From NCBI GenBank assembly GCA_963556195.1, contig CAUVYP010000244.1:3782001-3846000 (forward strand): a DNA stretch of 64,000 bases, written 5' to 3'. The DNA is from Sepiola atlantica (Eukaryota > Mollusca > Cephalopoda > Sepiida > Sepiolidae). The translations under genes were made by a program, and so were the position numbers. Below are positions 1 to 14,210 of this stretch, in pieces. Numbering within the stretch: position 1 is the first letter of the stretch; every line of letters starts with the position of its first letter. The notes under the pieces are model-generated. The model had not been told where the DNA came from, searched no databases, and worked only from the letters and a program-made list of their open reading frames with translations.

Positions 1-3000
1 TGATCACTAACATAATTTCAAAGTGTTTGTTACTAACCTTATTTCAGAGTGGTTGTTACTAACCTAATTTCAGAGTGGTGGTCACTAACCTAATTTCAAA
101 GTGTTGATGACTAACCTGATTTGAAAGTGGCAATCTCTAACCTAATTTCAAAGTGGTGATCACTAACCTAATTTCAAAGTGGTGATCACCAACCTGATTT
201 TAGAGTGGTGGTCACTAACCTAATTTAAGAGTGGTGGTCACCAACCTAATTTCAAAGTGGTGGTAACTAACCTAATTTTAATGTGGTGATCACTAACCTA
301 ATTGCAAAGTGCTGATCACTAACGTGATTTTAGAGTGGTGGTCACTAACCTGATTTCAAAGTGGTGATCACTAACCTGATTTTAGAGTGGTGGTCACTTA
401 CCTAATTTCAAAGTGGTGATCACTAACCTGATTTCAAAGTAGTGATCACTAACCTAATTACAAAGTGGTGATCACTAACCTAATTTCAAAGTGGTGATCA
501 CAAACCTAATTACAAAGTGGTGATCACTAACCTGATTTCAAAGTGGTGATCACTAACCTAATTTCAAAGTGGTGATCACTAACCTGATTTCAAAGTGGTG
601 ATCACTAACCTAATTACTTAGTGGTGATCACTTACCTAATTTCCAAGTAGTGATCACTAACCTAATTACAAAGTGGTGATCACTAACCTAATTTCAAAGT
701 GGTGATCACAAACCTAATTACAAAGTGGTGATCACTAACCTGATTTCAAAGTGGTGATCACTAACCTAATTTCAAAGTGGTGATCACTAACCTGATTTCA
801 AAGTGGTGATCACTAACCTAATTACTTAGTGGTGATCACTTACCTAATTTCCAAGTAGTGATCACTAACCTAATTACAAAGTGGTGATCACTAACCTAAT
901 TTCAAAGTGGTGATCACTAACCTGATTTCAAAGTTGTGATCACTAACCTGATTTCAAAGGGGTGATCACTAACCTAATTTCAGAGGAGTGATCACTAATG
1001 TGATTTCAAAGTGGTGGTCACTAACCTAATTCAAAAGTGGTGATCACTAACCTGATTTCACAGTGGTGATCACTAACCTCATTTTAAAGTGGTGATCACT
1101 AACCTGATTTCAAAGTGGTGATCACTAACCTGATTTTAGAGTGGTGGTAACTAACCTAATTTCAGAGTGGTGGACACTAACCTAATTTCAAAGTGGTTGT
1201 CACTAACCTAATTTACAAAGGTGGAATTACTAACCTAATTTCAAAGTGGTGATCACTAACCTAATTGCAAAGTGGTGATCACGAACCTGATTTTAGAGTA
1301 ATGGTCACTAACCTAATTTCAGAGTGGTGATCACTAACCTGATTTCAAAGTGGTGGTCACTAACCTAATTTCCGAGTAGTGATCACTAACCTTATTTCAA
1401 AGTGGTTATCACTAACCTAATTTTCAAGTGGTGGTTACTAACCTAATTTCAGAGTGGTGGTTACTAACCTAATTTTAGAGTGGTGGTTACTAACCTAATT
1501 TTAGAGTGGTAGTCACTAACCTAATTTCAGAGTGGATATCACTAACCTAATTTCAAAGTGGTGATCACTAACCTGATTTTAGAGTGGTGGTAACTAAGCT
1601 AATTTCAAAGTGGTGATCACTAACCTAATTTCAAAGTGGTGATCACTAACCTGATTTCAAAGTAGTGATCACTAACCTAATTTCAAAGTGATGATCACTA
1701 ACCTAATTTCAAAGTGGTGATCACTAACCTGATTTTAGAATGGTGGTCACTAACCTAATTTCAGAGTGGTGGTCACTTACCTAATTTATAAGTGGTGATC
1801 ACTAACCTAATTTCAAAGTAGTGATCACTAACCTGATTTCAAAGTGGTGATCACTAACCTAATTTCAAAGTGATGATCACTAACCTGATTTCCAAGTGGT
1901 GATCACTAACCTGATTTCAAAGTAGTGATCACTAACCTAATTTCAAAGTGGTGATCACTAACCTAATTTTAAAGTGATGATCACTAACCTGATTTCAAAG
2001 TGGTGATCACTAACCTGATTTCGAAGTAGTGATCACTAACCTAATTTCTAAGTGGTGATCACTAACATAATTTGAAAGTGGTGGTTACTAACCTAATTTC
2101 AGAGTGGAGGTTACTAACCTAATTTCAAAGTGGTGGTCACTAACCTAATTTCAAAGTGTTGATCACTAACCTGATTTCAAAGTGGTGATCTCTAACCTAA
2201 TTTCAAAGTGGTGATTACTAACCTAATTTCAAAGTGGTGATCACCAACCTGATTTTAGAGTGGTGGTCACTAACCTAATTTATGAGTGGTGGTCACTAAC
2301 CTTATTTCAAAGTGGTGATCACTAACCTAATTTCAAAGTGGTGATCACTAACCTAATTTGAATGTTGTGATCACTAACCTAATTGCAAAGTGGTGATCAC
2401 TAACGTTATTTTAGAGTGGTGGTCACTAACCTAATTTCAGAGTGTTGATCACTAAACCGATTTCAAAGCGGTGGTCACTTACCTAATTTCAAAGTGGTGA
2501 TCACTAACCTGATTTCAAAGTAGTGATCACTAACCTAATTACAAAGTGGTGATCACTAACCTAATTTCCAAGTAGTGATCACAAACCTAATTACAAAGTG
2601 GTGATCACTAACCTGATTTCAAAGTGGTGATCACTAACCTAATTTCAAAGTGGTGATCACTAACCTGATTTCAAAGTGGTGATCACTAACTTAATTACAA
2701 AGTGGTGATCACTAACCTAATTTCAAAGTCGTGATCACTAACCTAATTACTTAGTGGTGATCACTTACCTAATTTCCAAGTAGTGATCACTAACCTAATT
2801 ACAAAGTGGTGATCACTAACCTAATTTCAAAGTGGTGATGACAAACCTTATTTTAAAGTGGTGATCACTAACCTAATTTCAAAGTGGTGATCACTAACCT
2901 AATTTCAAAGTGGTGACAACTAACCTAATTTCAAAGTGGCGATCACTAACCTAATTTCAAAGTGCTGATCACTAACCTAATTACAAAGTGGTGATCACTA

Positions 3001-5280
3001 ACCTAATTTCAAAGTAGTTATCACTAACCTGATTTTAGAGTGGTGATCACTAACCTAATTACTAAGTGGTGATCACTAACCTAATTTCAAAGTGGTGATC
3101 ACTAACCTTATTTCAAAGTGGTGATCACTAACCTGATTTCAAAGTGGTGATCACTAACCTAATTACAAAGTGGTGATCACTAACCTAATTTCAAAGTGGT
3201 TATCACTAACCTGATTTCAAAGTGGGGATCACTAACCTTATTACTAAGTGGTGATCACTCACCTAATTTCAAAGTTGTGATCACTAACCTGATTTCAAAG
3301 TGGTGATCACTAACCTGATTTTAGAGTGGTGGTCACTAACCTAATTTGAAAGTGGTGATCACTAACCTAATTTCAAAGTGGTGATCACTAACCTGATTTC
3401 AAAGTAGTGATCACTAACCTAATTTCAAAGTGGTTATCACTAACCTAATTTCAAAGTGGTGATCACTAACCTTATTTTAGAATGGTGGTCACTAACCTAA
3501 TTTCAAAGTAGTGATCACTAACTTAATTACTAAGTGGTGATCACTAACCTAATTTCAAAGTCGTGATCACTAACCTAATTACTTAGTGGTGATCACTTAC
3601 CTAATTTCCAAGTGGTGATCACTAACCTAATTACAAAGTGGTGATCACTAACCTAATTTCGAAGTGGTGATCACAAACCTAATTTTAAAGTGGTGATCAC
3701 TAACCTAATTTCAAAGTGGTGATCACTAACCTAATTTCAAAGTGGTGACCACTAACCTTATTTCAAAGTGGTGATCACTAACCTAATTTCAAAGTGCTGA
3801 TCCCTAACCTAATTACAAAGTAGTGATCACTAACCTAATGATAAAGTAGTGATCACTAACCTGATTTTTGAGTGGTGATCACTAACCTAATTACTAAGTG
3901 GTGATCACTAACCTAATTTCAAAGTGGTTATCACTAACCTGATTTCAAAGTGGTGGTTACTAACCTAATTTTAGAGTGGTAGTCACTAACCTAATTTAAG
4001 AGTGGTGATCACTAACCTAATTATAAAGTGGTGATCACTAACCTGATTTTAGAGTGGTGGTCACTAACCTAATTTCAAAGTGGTGATCACTAACCTGATT
4101 TCAAAGTGGTGATCACTAACCTGATTTCAAAGGGGTGATCACTAACCTAATTTCAGAGTGGTTATCACTAATCTTATTTCAAAGTGGTGGTCACTAACCT
4201 AATTCAAAAGTGGTGATCACTAACTTGATTTCACAGTGGTGTTCACTAACCTCATTTTAAAGTGGTTATCACTAACCTGATTTCAGAGTTGTGATCACTA
4301 ACCTGATTTCAAAGTGGTTATCACCAACCTAATTTCAAAGTGGTGATCACTAACCTGATTTCAAAGTGGTGATCACTAACCTGATTTTAGAGTGGTGGTA
4401 ACTAACCTAATTTCAGAGTGGTGGACACTAACCTGATTTCAAAGTGGTGATCACTAACCTAATTTCAAAGTGGTGGTTACTACCCTAATTTCAGAGTGGT
4501 GGTCACTATCTAATTTCAAAGTGGTAGTCACTAACCTAATTTCAAAGTGATGATCACTAACCTGATTTTAAAGTGGTGATCACTAACCTGATTTCAAAGT
4601 GGTGATCACTAACCTAATTTCAAAGTGGTGATCACTAACATAATTTCAAAGTGTTTGTTACTAACCTAATTTCAGAGTGGTGGTTACTAACCTAATTTCA
4701 GAGGTGTGGTCACTAACCTAATTTCAAAGTGTTGATCACTAACCTGATTTCAAAGTGGTGATCTCTAACCTAATTTCAAAGTGGTGATCACTAACCTAAT
4801 TGCAAAGTGGTGATCACCAACCTGATTTTAGAGTGGTGGTAAGTAACCTAATTTAAGAGTGGTGGTCACTAACCTAATTTCAAAGTGGGGGTCACTAACC
4901 TAATTTTAATGTGGTGATCACTGACCTAATTGCAAAGTGGTGATCACTAACGTGATTTTAGAGTGGTGGTCACTAACCTGATTTCAAAGTGGTGATCACT
5001 AACCTGATTTTAGAGTAGTGGTCACTTACCTAATCTCAAAGTGGTGATCACTAACCTAATTTCAAAGTAGTGATCACTAACCTAATTACAAAGTGGTGAT
5101 CACTAACCTAATTTAAAGTGGTGATCACAAACTTAATTACAAAGTGGTGATCACTAACTTGATTTCAAAGTGGTGATCACTAACCTCATGTCAAAGTGGT
5201 GATCACTAACCTGATTTCAAAGTGGTGATCACTAACCTAATTACTTAGTGGTGATCACTTACCTAATTTCCAAGTGGTGA
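1..5280. repeat. Higher-order repeat pair, 4,628-bp spacing
   Basis: The string TGATCACTAACATAATTTC followed by AAAGTGTTTGTTAC occurs at 1 and again at 4629, a spacing of 4,628 bp or exactly 178 monomers. Landmark variants stay in register for about 650 bp. For example, ATTACTTAGTGG is at 613 and 5240, one base short because of a deletion near 5115. The pair is diverged and is older than the 208-bp duplication at 436-851. Confidence 0.7.
436..851. repeat. Tandem duplication of an 8-monomer block (208 bp)
   Basis: Bases 436-643 recur at 644-851 with a spacing of exactly 208 bp (8 x 26). The block carries rare variants that serve as landmarks: ATTACTTAGTGG at 613 and 821, CACTTACC, and TTCCAAGTAG. 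No difference was noticed by eye between the two copies, so this is a very recent local duplication. Derivatives of the same landmark string appear near 2750, 3580 and 5240. Confidence 0.85.
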
Positions 5281-8200
5281 TCACTAACCTAATTACAAAG
5301 TGGTGATCACTAACCTAATTTCAAAGTGGTGATCACAAACCTAATTTTAAAGTGGTGATCACTAACCTAATTTCAAAGTGGTGATCACTAACCAAATTTC
5401 AAAGTGGTGACCACTAACCTTATTTCAAAGGGATGATCACCAACCTAATTTCAAAGTGCTGATCACTAACCTAATTACAAAGTGGTGATAACTAACCTAA
5501 TTTCAAAGTAGTGATCACTAACCTGATTTTAGAGTGGTGATAACTAACCTAATTACTAAGTGGTGATCACTAACCTGATCACAAAGTGGTGATCACTAAC
5601 CTTATTTCAAAGTGGTGATCACTAACCTGATTTCAAAGTGGTGATCACTAACCTAATTACAAAGTGGTGATCACTAACCTGATTTTAGACTGGTGGTCAC
5701 TAACCTAATTTGAGAGTGGTGGTCACTAACCTAATTTCAAAGTGGTGATCACTAACCTGATTTTAGAGTTGTGGTCACTAACCTAATTTCAGAGTGGTGA
5801 TCACTAACCTGATTTCAAAGTGGTGATCACTAACCTTATTACTTAGTGGTGATCACTCACCTAATTTCAAAGTGGGGATCACTAACCTAATTTCAAAGTG
5901 GTGATCACTAACCTGATTTTAGACTGGTGGTCACTAACCTAATTTGAGAGTGGTGGTCACTAACCTAATTTCAAAGTGGTGATCACTAACTAGATTTTAG
6001 AGTTGTGGTCACTAACCTAATTTCAGAGTGGTGATCACTAACCTAATTCCAAAGTGGTGATAACTAACCTAATTTCAAAGTGGTAGTCACTAACCTAATT
6101 TCAAAGTGGTGATAACTAACCTAATTTCAAAGTGGTAGTCACTAACCTAATTCCAAAGTGGTGATAACTAACCTAATTTCAAAGTGGTAGTCACTAACCT
6201 AATTTCAAAGTGGTGATCACTTACCTGATTTTAGAGTGGTGATCATTAACCTAATTTCAGAGTTGTGATCACTAACCTTATTACAAAGTGGTGATAACTA
6301 ACCTGATTTCAAAGTGGTGATCACTAACCTGATTTACAAGTGGTGATCACTAACCTGATTTCAAAGTGGTGATCACTAACCTTATTTCAGAGTGGTGATC
6401 ACTAATCTTATTTCAAAGTGGTGGTCACTAACCTAATTTTAAAGTGGTGATCACTAACCTAATTTGAAAGTGGTTATCACTAACCAAATTTAAAAGTGGT
6501 GATCACTAACCTAATTTCAAAGTGGTGATCACTAACCTAATTTCAGAGTGGTGATCACTAACCTGATTTCAAAGTGGTGATCACTAACCTAATTTCCAAG
6601 TGGTGATCACTAACCTGATTTCAAAGTGGTGATCACAAACCGGATTTTAGAATTGTGGTAACTAACCTAATTTCAGAGTGGTGGTCACTAACCTAATTTC
6701 AAAGTACTGGTCACTAACCTAATTTCAAAGTGGTGATCACTAACCTAATTTCAAAGTGGTGATCACTAACCTAATTTCAAAGTGGTGATCACGAACCTTA
6801 TTTTAGAGTGGTGGTCACTAACCTAATTTCAGAGTGGTGATCACTAATATGATTTCAAAGTGGTCGTCACTAACCTAATTTCAGAGTAGTGATCACTAAC
6901 CTAATTTCAAAGTGGTGATACCTAACCTAATTTCAAAGTGGTGGTTACTAACTTAATTTCAGAGTGGTGGTCACTAACATAATTTTAGAGTGGTGGTTAC
7001 TAACTTAATTTTAGAGTGGTAGTAACTAACCTAATTTAAGAGTGGTGATCACTAACCTAATTTCAAAGTGGTGATCACTAACCTGATTTTAGAGTGGTGG
7101 TCACTAACCTAATTTCAAAGTGGTGATCACTAACCTAATTTCAAAGTGGTGACCCCTAACCTGGTTTCAAAGTAGTGATCACTAACCTAATTTCAAAGTG
7201 GTTATCACTAACCTGATTTAAGAGTGGTGGTCACTAACTAAATTTTAGAGTGGTGGTCACTAACCTAATTTCAAAGTGGTGATCACTAACCTAATTTCAA
7301 AGTGGTGGTTACTACCCTAATTTCAGAGTGGTGGTCACTAACTTATTTCAAAGTGGTGGTGACTAACCTAATTTCAAAGTAATGATCACTAACCTTATTT
7401 CAAAATGGTGATCACTGACCTGATTTCAAAGTGGTGATCACTAACCCAATTTCAAAGTGGTGATCACTAACCTAATTTCAAAGTGGTGGTTACTAACCTA
7501 ATTTCAGAGTGGTGGTTACTAACCTAATTTCAGAGTGGTGGTCACTAACCTAATTTCAAAGTGTTGATCACTAACCTGATTTCAAAGTGGTGATCTCTAA
7601 CCTAATTGCAAAGTGGTGATCACAAACCTAATTTAAAAGGGGTGATCACTAACCTGATTTTAGAGTGGTGGTCACTAACCTAATTTAAGAGTGGTGGTCA
7701 CTAACCTAATTTCAAAGTGGTGATCACTAACCTAATTTCAAAGTGGTGATCACTAACCTAATTACAAAGTGGTGATCACTTACCTAATTTCAAAGTCGTG
7801 ATCACTAACCTAATTACAAAGTGGTGATCACTTACCTAATTTCCAAGTGGTGATCACTAACCTAATTACAAAGTGGGGTATCACTAACCTAATTTCAAAG
7901 TGCTGATCACTAACCTAATTTCAAAGTGGTTGTTACTAACCTAATTTCAGAGTGGTGGTTACTAACCTAATTTCAGAGTGGTGGTCACTAACCTAATTTC
8001 AAAGTGTTGATCACTAACTTGATTTCAAAGTAGTGATCACTAACCTAATTACAAAGTGGTGATCACTAACCTGATTACAAAGTGGTTATCACTAACCTGA
8101 TTTCAATGTGGTGATCACTAACCTGATTTCAAAGTGGTGATCATTAACTTAATTACAAAGTGGTGATCACTAACCTAATTTCAAAGTCGTGATCACTAAC

Positions 8201-9829
8201 CTAATTACAAAGTGGTGATCACTTACCTAATTTCCAAGTGGTGATAACTAACCTAATTACAAAGTGGGGTATCACTAACCTCATTTCAAAGTGCTGATCA
8301 CTAACCTAATTACAAAGTGGTAATCACTAACCTAATTTCAAAGTGGTGATCACTAACCTGATTTTTAAGTGGTGATCACTAACCTAATTATAAAGTGGTG
8401 ATTACTAACATAATTTCAATGTGGTGATCACTAACCTAATTACAAAGTGGTGATCACTAACCTAATTTCAAAGTTGTTATCACTAACCTGATTACAAAGT
8501 GGTGATCACTTACCGGATTTCAAAGTGGTGATATTTCACCTAATTTCAAAGTGGTGATCACTAACCTGATTTCAAAGTGGTGATCACTAACCTAATTTCA
8601 AAGTGGTGATCACTAACCTAATTTCAAAGTGGTGATCACTAACCTGATTTTAGACTGGTAGTCACTAACCTAATTTCAGAGTGGTGGTCACTAACCTTAT
8701 TTCAAAGTGGTGATCACTAACCAGATTTTAGAGTTGTGGTCACTAACCTAATTTAAGAGTAGTGATCACTAACCTAATTTCAAAGTGGTGATCACTTACC
8801 TAATTTCAAAGTGGTGATCACTAACCTGATTTCAAAGTGGTGATCACTTACCAGATTTCAAAGTGGTGATCACTAACTTGATTTCAAAGTGGTGATCACT
8901 AACCTTATTTCAGAGTGGTGATCACTAATCTGATTTCAAAGTGGTGGTCACTAACCTAATTTAAAAGTGGTGATCACTAACCTAATTTGAAAGTGGTGAT
9001 CACTAACCTAATTTAAAAGTGGTGATCACTAACCTAATTTCAGAGTGGTGATTACTAACCGGATTTTTGAGTGGTGGTAACTAACCTAATTTCAGAGTGG
9101 TGGTCACTAACCTAATTTCAAAGTGGTGATCACTAACCTAATTTAAAAAGTGGTGATCACTAACCTAATTTCAAAGTGGTGATCACGAACCTGATTTAAG
9201 AGTGGTGGTAACTAACCTAATTTCAGAGTGGTGATCACTAACCTGATTTTAGAATGGTGGTCACTTACCTTATTTAAGAGCGGTGGTCACTAACCTAATT
9301 TCAGAGTACTGATCACTAACCTAATTTCAAAGTGGTGATGACTAACCTAATTTAAAAGTGGTGATCACTAACCTGATTTTAGAATGGTGGTCACTTACCT
9401 TATTTAAGAGCGGTGGTCACTAACCTAATTTCAAAGTAGTTGTCACTAACCTGATTCCAAAGTGGTGATCACTAACCTAATTTCAAAGTGGTGATCACTA
9501 ACCTGATTTCAAAGTGGTGATCACTAACTTAATTTCAAAGTGGTGATCACTAATCTGATTTTAGAGTGGTGTTCACTAACTTAATTTTAGAGTGGTTGTC
9601 ACTAACCTAATTTCAAAGTGGTGATAACTAACCTAATTTCAAAGTGGTGGTTACTACCCTAATTTCAGAGTTGTGGTCACTAACCTAATTTCAAAGTGGT
9701 GGTCACTAACCTAATTTCAAAGTGGTGATCACTAACCTGATTTCAAAGTGGTGATCACTGACCTGATTTCAAAGTGGTGATAACTAACCTAATTTCAAAG
9801 TGGTGATCACTAACCTAATTTCAAAGTGG

Positions 9830-12800
9830 TGGTTACTAACCTAATTTCAGAGTGGGGGTTACTAACCTAATTTCAGAGTGGTGGTCACTAACCTTATTTC
9901 AAAGTGTTGATCACTAACCTGATTTCAAAGTGGTGATCTCTAACCTAATTTCAAAGTGGTGATCACTAACCTAATTTCAAAGTGGTGATCACTAACCTGA
10001 TTTTAGAGTGGTCGTCACTAACGTTATTTAAGAGTGGTGGTCACTAACCTAATTTCAAAGTGGTGATCACTAACTTAATTTCAAAGTGGTGATCACTAAC
10101 CTTATTTTAATGTGGTGATCACTAACTTAATTTCAAAGTGGTGATGACTAACCTGATTTCAAAGTAGTGATCACTAACCTAATTACAAAGTGGTGATCAC
10201 TAACCTAATTTAAAAGTGGTGATCACAAACCTAATTACAAAGTGGTGATCACTAACCTGATTTCAAAGTGGTGATCACTAACCTAAGTTCAAAGTGGTGA
10301 TCACTAACTTAATTACAAAGTGGTGATCACTAACCTAATTTCAAAGTCGTGATCACTAACTTTATTACAAAGTGGTGATCACTTACCTAATTTCCAAGTG
10401 GTGATCACTAACCTAATTACAAAGTTGTGATCACTAACCTAATTTAAAAGTGGTGATCACAAACCTAATTTCAAAGTGGTGATCACTAACCTAATTTCAA
10501 AGTTGTGATCACTAACCTAATTTAAAAGTGCTGATCACTAACATAATTACACAGTGGTGATCACTTACCTAATTTCAGAGTGGGGATCACTAACCTGATT
10601 TTAGAGTGGTGATCACTAACATAATTGCAAAGTGGTGATTACTAACATAATTTCAATGTGGTGATCACTAACCTAATTTCAAAGTGGTGATCACTAACCT
10701 AATTTACAAAGTGGTGATCACTAACCTAATTACAAAGTGGTGATCACTAACCTGATTTCAAAGTGGTGATCACTAAACTGATTTCAAAGTGGTGATCCAT
10801 AACCTTATTACAAAGTGGTGATCACTCACCTAATTTCAAAGGAGTGATCACTAACCTGATTTCAAAGTGGTGATCACTAAACTGGTTTCAAAGTGGTGAT
10901 CACTAACCTTATTACACAGTGGTGATCACTCACCTAATTTCAAAGTGGTGATCACTAACCTGATTCTAAAGTGGTGATCACTAACCTGATTTCAAAGTGG
11001 TGATCACTAACCTGATTTCAGAGTGGTGATCACTAACCTGATTTTAGACTTGTGGTCACTAACATAATTTCAGAGTGGTGATCACTAACCTAATTTCAAA
11101 GTGGTGATCACTCACCTAATTTCAAAGTGGTGATCACTAACCTGATTTCAAAGTGGTGATCACTAAACTGGTTTCAAAGTGGTGATCACTAACCTTATTA
11201 CACAGTAGTGATCACTCACCTAATTTCAAAGTTGTGATCACTAACCTAATTTCAAAGTGGTGATCACTTACCTAATTTCAAAGTGGTGATCACTAACCTA
11301 ATTTCAAAGTGGTGATCACTAACCTAATTTCAAAGTTGGGATCACTAACCTAATTTCAGAGTGGTGGTAACTGACCTAATTTCAGAGTGGTGGTCACTTA
11401 CCTGATTTTAGAGTGGTGGTCACTAACCTAATTTACAAAGTGGTGATCACTAACCTAATTTCAAAGTGGTGATCACTAACCTAATTTCAAAGTGGTGATC
11501 ATGAACCTGATTTTAGAGTGGTGGTCACTTACCTGATTTCAGAGTGGTGATCACTAACCTGATATCAAAGTGGTGGTCACTAACCTAATTTCAGAGTGGT
11601 TATCACTAACCTAATTTCAAAGTGGGTATCACTAACCAACTTTCAAACTGGTGGTTACTAACCTAATTTCAGAGTGGTGGTTACTAACTAAATTTTAGAG
11701 TGGTGATTACTAACCTAATTTCAAAGTGGTGATCACTAACCTAATTTCACAGTGGTGATCACTAACCTTCTTTTAGAGTGGTGGTCACTAACCTAATTTC
11801 AGAGTGGTGATCAATAACCTAAATTCAAAGTGGTGATCACTTACCTAATTTCAGAGTGGTGATCACTAACCTGATTTCAAAGTGGTGATCACTAACCTAA
11901 TTTCAAAGTTGTTATCACTAACCTAATTTCAAAGTGGTGATCACTAACCTAATTTCAATGTCGTGATCACTAACCATATTTTAGAGTTGTTGTCACTAAC
12001 CTAATTTCAGAGTGGTGATCACTAACCTGATTTCAAAGTGGTGATCACTAACCTGATTTCAAAGTGGTTATCACTAACCTAATTACAAAGTGGTGATCAC
12101 TAACCTAATTACAAAGTGGTGATCACAAACCTAAGTACCAAGTGGTGATTACTAACCTGATTTGCAAGTGGTGATCACTAACCTAATTTCAAAGTGGTGG
12201 TTACTAAACTGATTTCAAAGTGGTGATCCATAACCTTATTACAAAGTGGTGATCACTCACCTAATTTCAAAGTGGTGATCACTAACCTGATTTCAAAGTC
12301 GTGATCACTAACTTAATTTCCAAGTGGTGATCACTAACCTGATTTCAGAGTGGTGATCACTAACCTGATTTTAGACTGGTGGTCACTAACATAATTTCAG
12401 AGTAGTGATCACTAACCTAATTTCAAAGTGGTGATCACTAACCTAATTTCAAAGTGCTGATCACTAACCTGATTTCAGAGTGGTGATCACTAACCTGATT
12501 TAAAAGTTGTGGTCACTAACCTAATTTCAACGTGGTGATTACTAACCTAATTTTAAAGTGGTGATCACTAACTTAATTTCAAAGTGGTGATAACTAACCT
12601 TGTTTTAAAGTTGTGATTACTAACGTGATTTAAGAGTCGTAGTTACTAACCTAATTTCAGAGTGGTGGTAACTAGCTTAATTTTAGTGTGGTGGTTACTA
12701 ACCTGATTTTAGAGTGGTAGTCACAAACCTTATTTCAAAGTGGTGGTCACTAACCTAATTTCTAAGTGGTGATAACTAACCTGATTTCAAAGTGGTTATC

Positions 12801-14210
12801 ACTAACCTAATTACAAAGTGGTGATCACTAATTTAATTTCAAAGTGGTGATCACAAACCTTATTACAAAGTGGTGATCACTAACCGTGATTTCAAAGTGG
12901 TGATCACTAACCTTATTTCAAAGTGGTGATCACTAACCTGATTTCAAAGTAGTGATCACTAACCTAATTTCAAAGTGGTGGTTACTAACCTAATTTCAGA
13001 GTGGTGGTTACTAACCTAATTTCAGAGTGGTGGTCACTAACCTAATTTCAAAGTGTTGATCACTAACCTGATTTCAAAGTGGTGATCTCTAACCTAATTT
13101 CAAAGTGGTGATCACTAACCTAATTTCAAAGTGGTGATCACTAACCTGATTTTAGAGTGGTCGTCACTAACGTTATGTAAGAGTGGTGGTCACTAACCTA
13201 ATTTCAAAGTGGTGATCACTAACTTAATTTCAAAGTAGTGATCACTAACCTTGTTTTAATGTGGTGATCACTAACCTAATTGCAAAGTTGTGGTCACTTA
13301 CGTAATTTCAAAGTGGTGATCACTAACCTGATTTCAAAGTAGTGATCACTAACCTAATTACAAAGTGGTGATCACTAACCTAATTTAAAAGTGGTGATCA
13401 CAAACCTAATTACAAAGTGGTGATCACTAACCTGATTTCAAAGTGGTGATCACTAACCTAATTTCAAAGTGGTGATCACTAACTTAATTACAAAGTGGTG
13501 ATCACTAACCTAATTTCAAAGTCGTGATCACTAACTTTATTACAAAGTGGTGATCACTTACCTAATTTCCAAGTGGTGATCACTAACCTAATTACAAAGT
13601 TGTGATCACTAACCTAATTTAAAAGTGGTGATCACAAACCTAATTTCAAAGTGGTGATCACTAACCTAATTTCAAAGTGGTGATCACTAACTTAATTTCA
13701 AAGTGGTGATCACTAACCTTATTTCAAAATGGTGATAACTAACCTAATTTAAAAGTGCTGATCACTAACATAATTACACAGTGGTGATCACTTACCTAAT
13801 TTCAGAGTGGGGATCACTAACCTGATTTTAGAGTGGTGATCACTAACCTAATTGCAAAGTGGTCATTACTAACATAATTTCAATGTGGTGATCACTAACC
13901 TAATTTCAAAGTGGTGATAACTAACCTAATTTACAAAGTGGGGATCACTAACCTAATTACAAAGTGGTTATCACTAACCTAATTTCAAAGTGGTGATCAC
14001 TAAACTGATTTCAAAGTGGTGATCCATAACCTTATTACAAAGTGGTGATCACTCACCTAATTTCAAAGTGGTGATCACTAACCTGATTTCATAGTGGTGA
14101 TCACTAAACTGGTTTCAAAGTGGTGATCACTAACCTTATTACACAGTGGTGATCACTCACCTAATTTCAAAGTGGTGATCACTAACCTGATTTCAAAGTG
14201 GTGATCACTA
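9830..14210. repeat. Higher-order repeat pair, about 3.15-kb spacing
   Basis: A block starting near 9830 is repeated from about 12960. Landmarks include GGTCGTCACTAACGTTAT at 10013-10027 and again near 13162-13176 (spacing 3,149 bp), and TTAGACTTGTGGTCAC at 11044 and 14271 (3,227 bp). The increase of 78 bp equals three monomers gained between the landmarks. These copies share several variants with the 14.2-19.0 kb pair, so they belong to one amplifying family. Confidence 0.75.
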
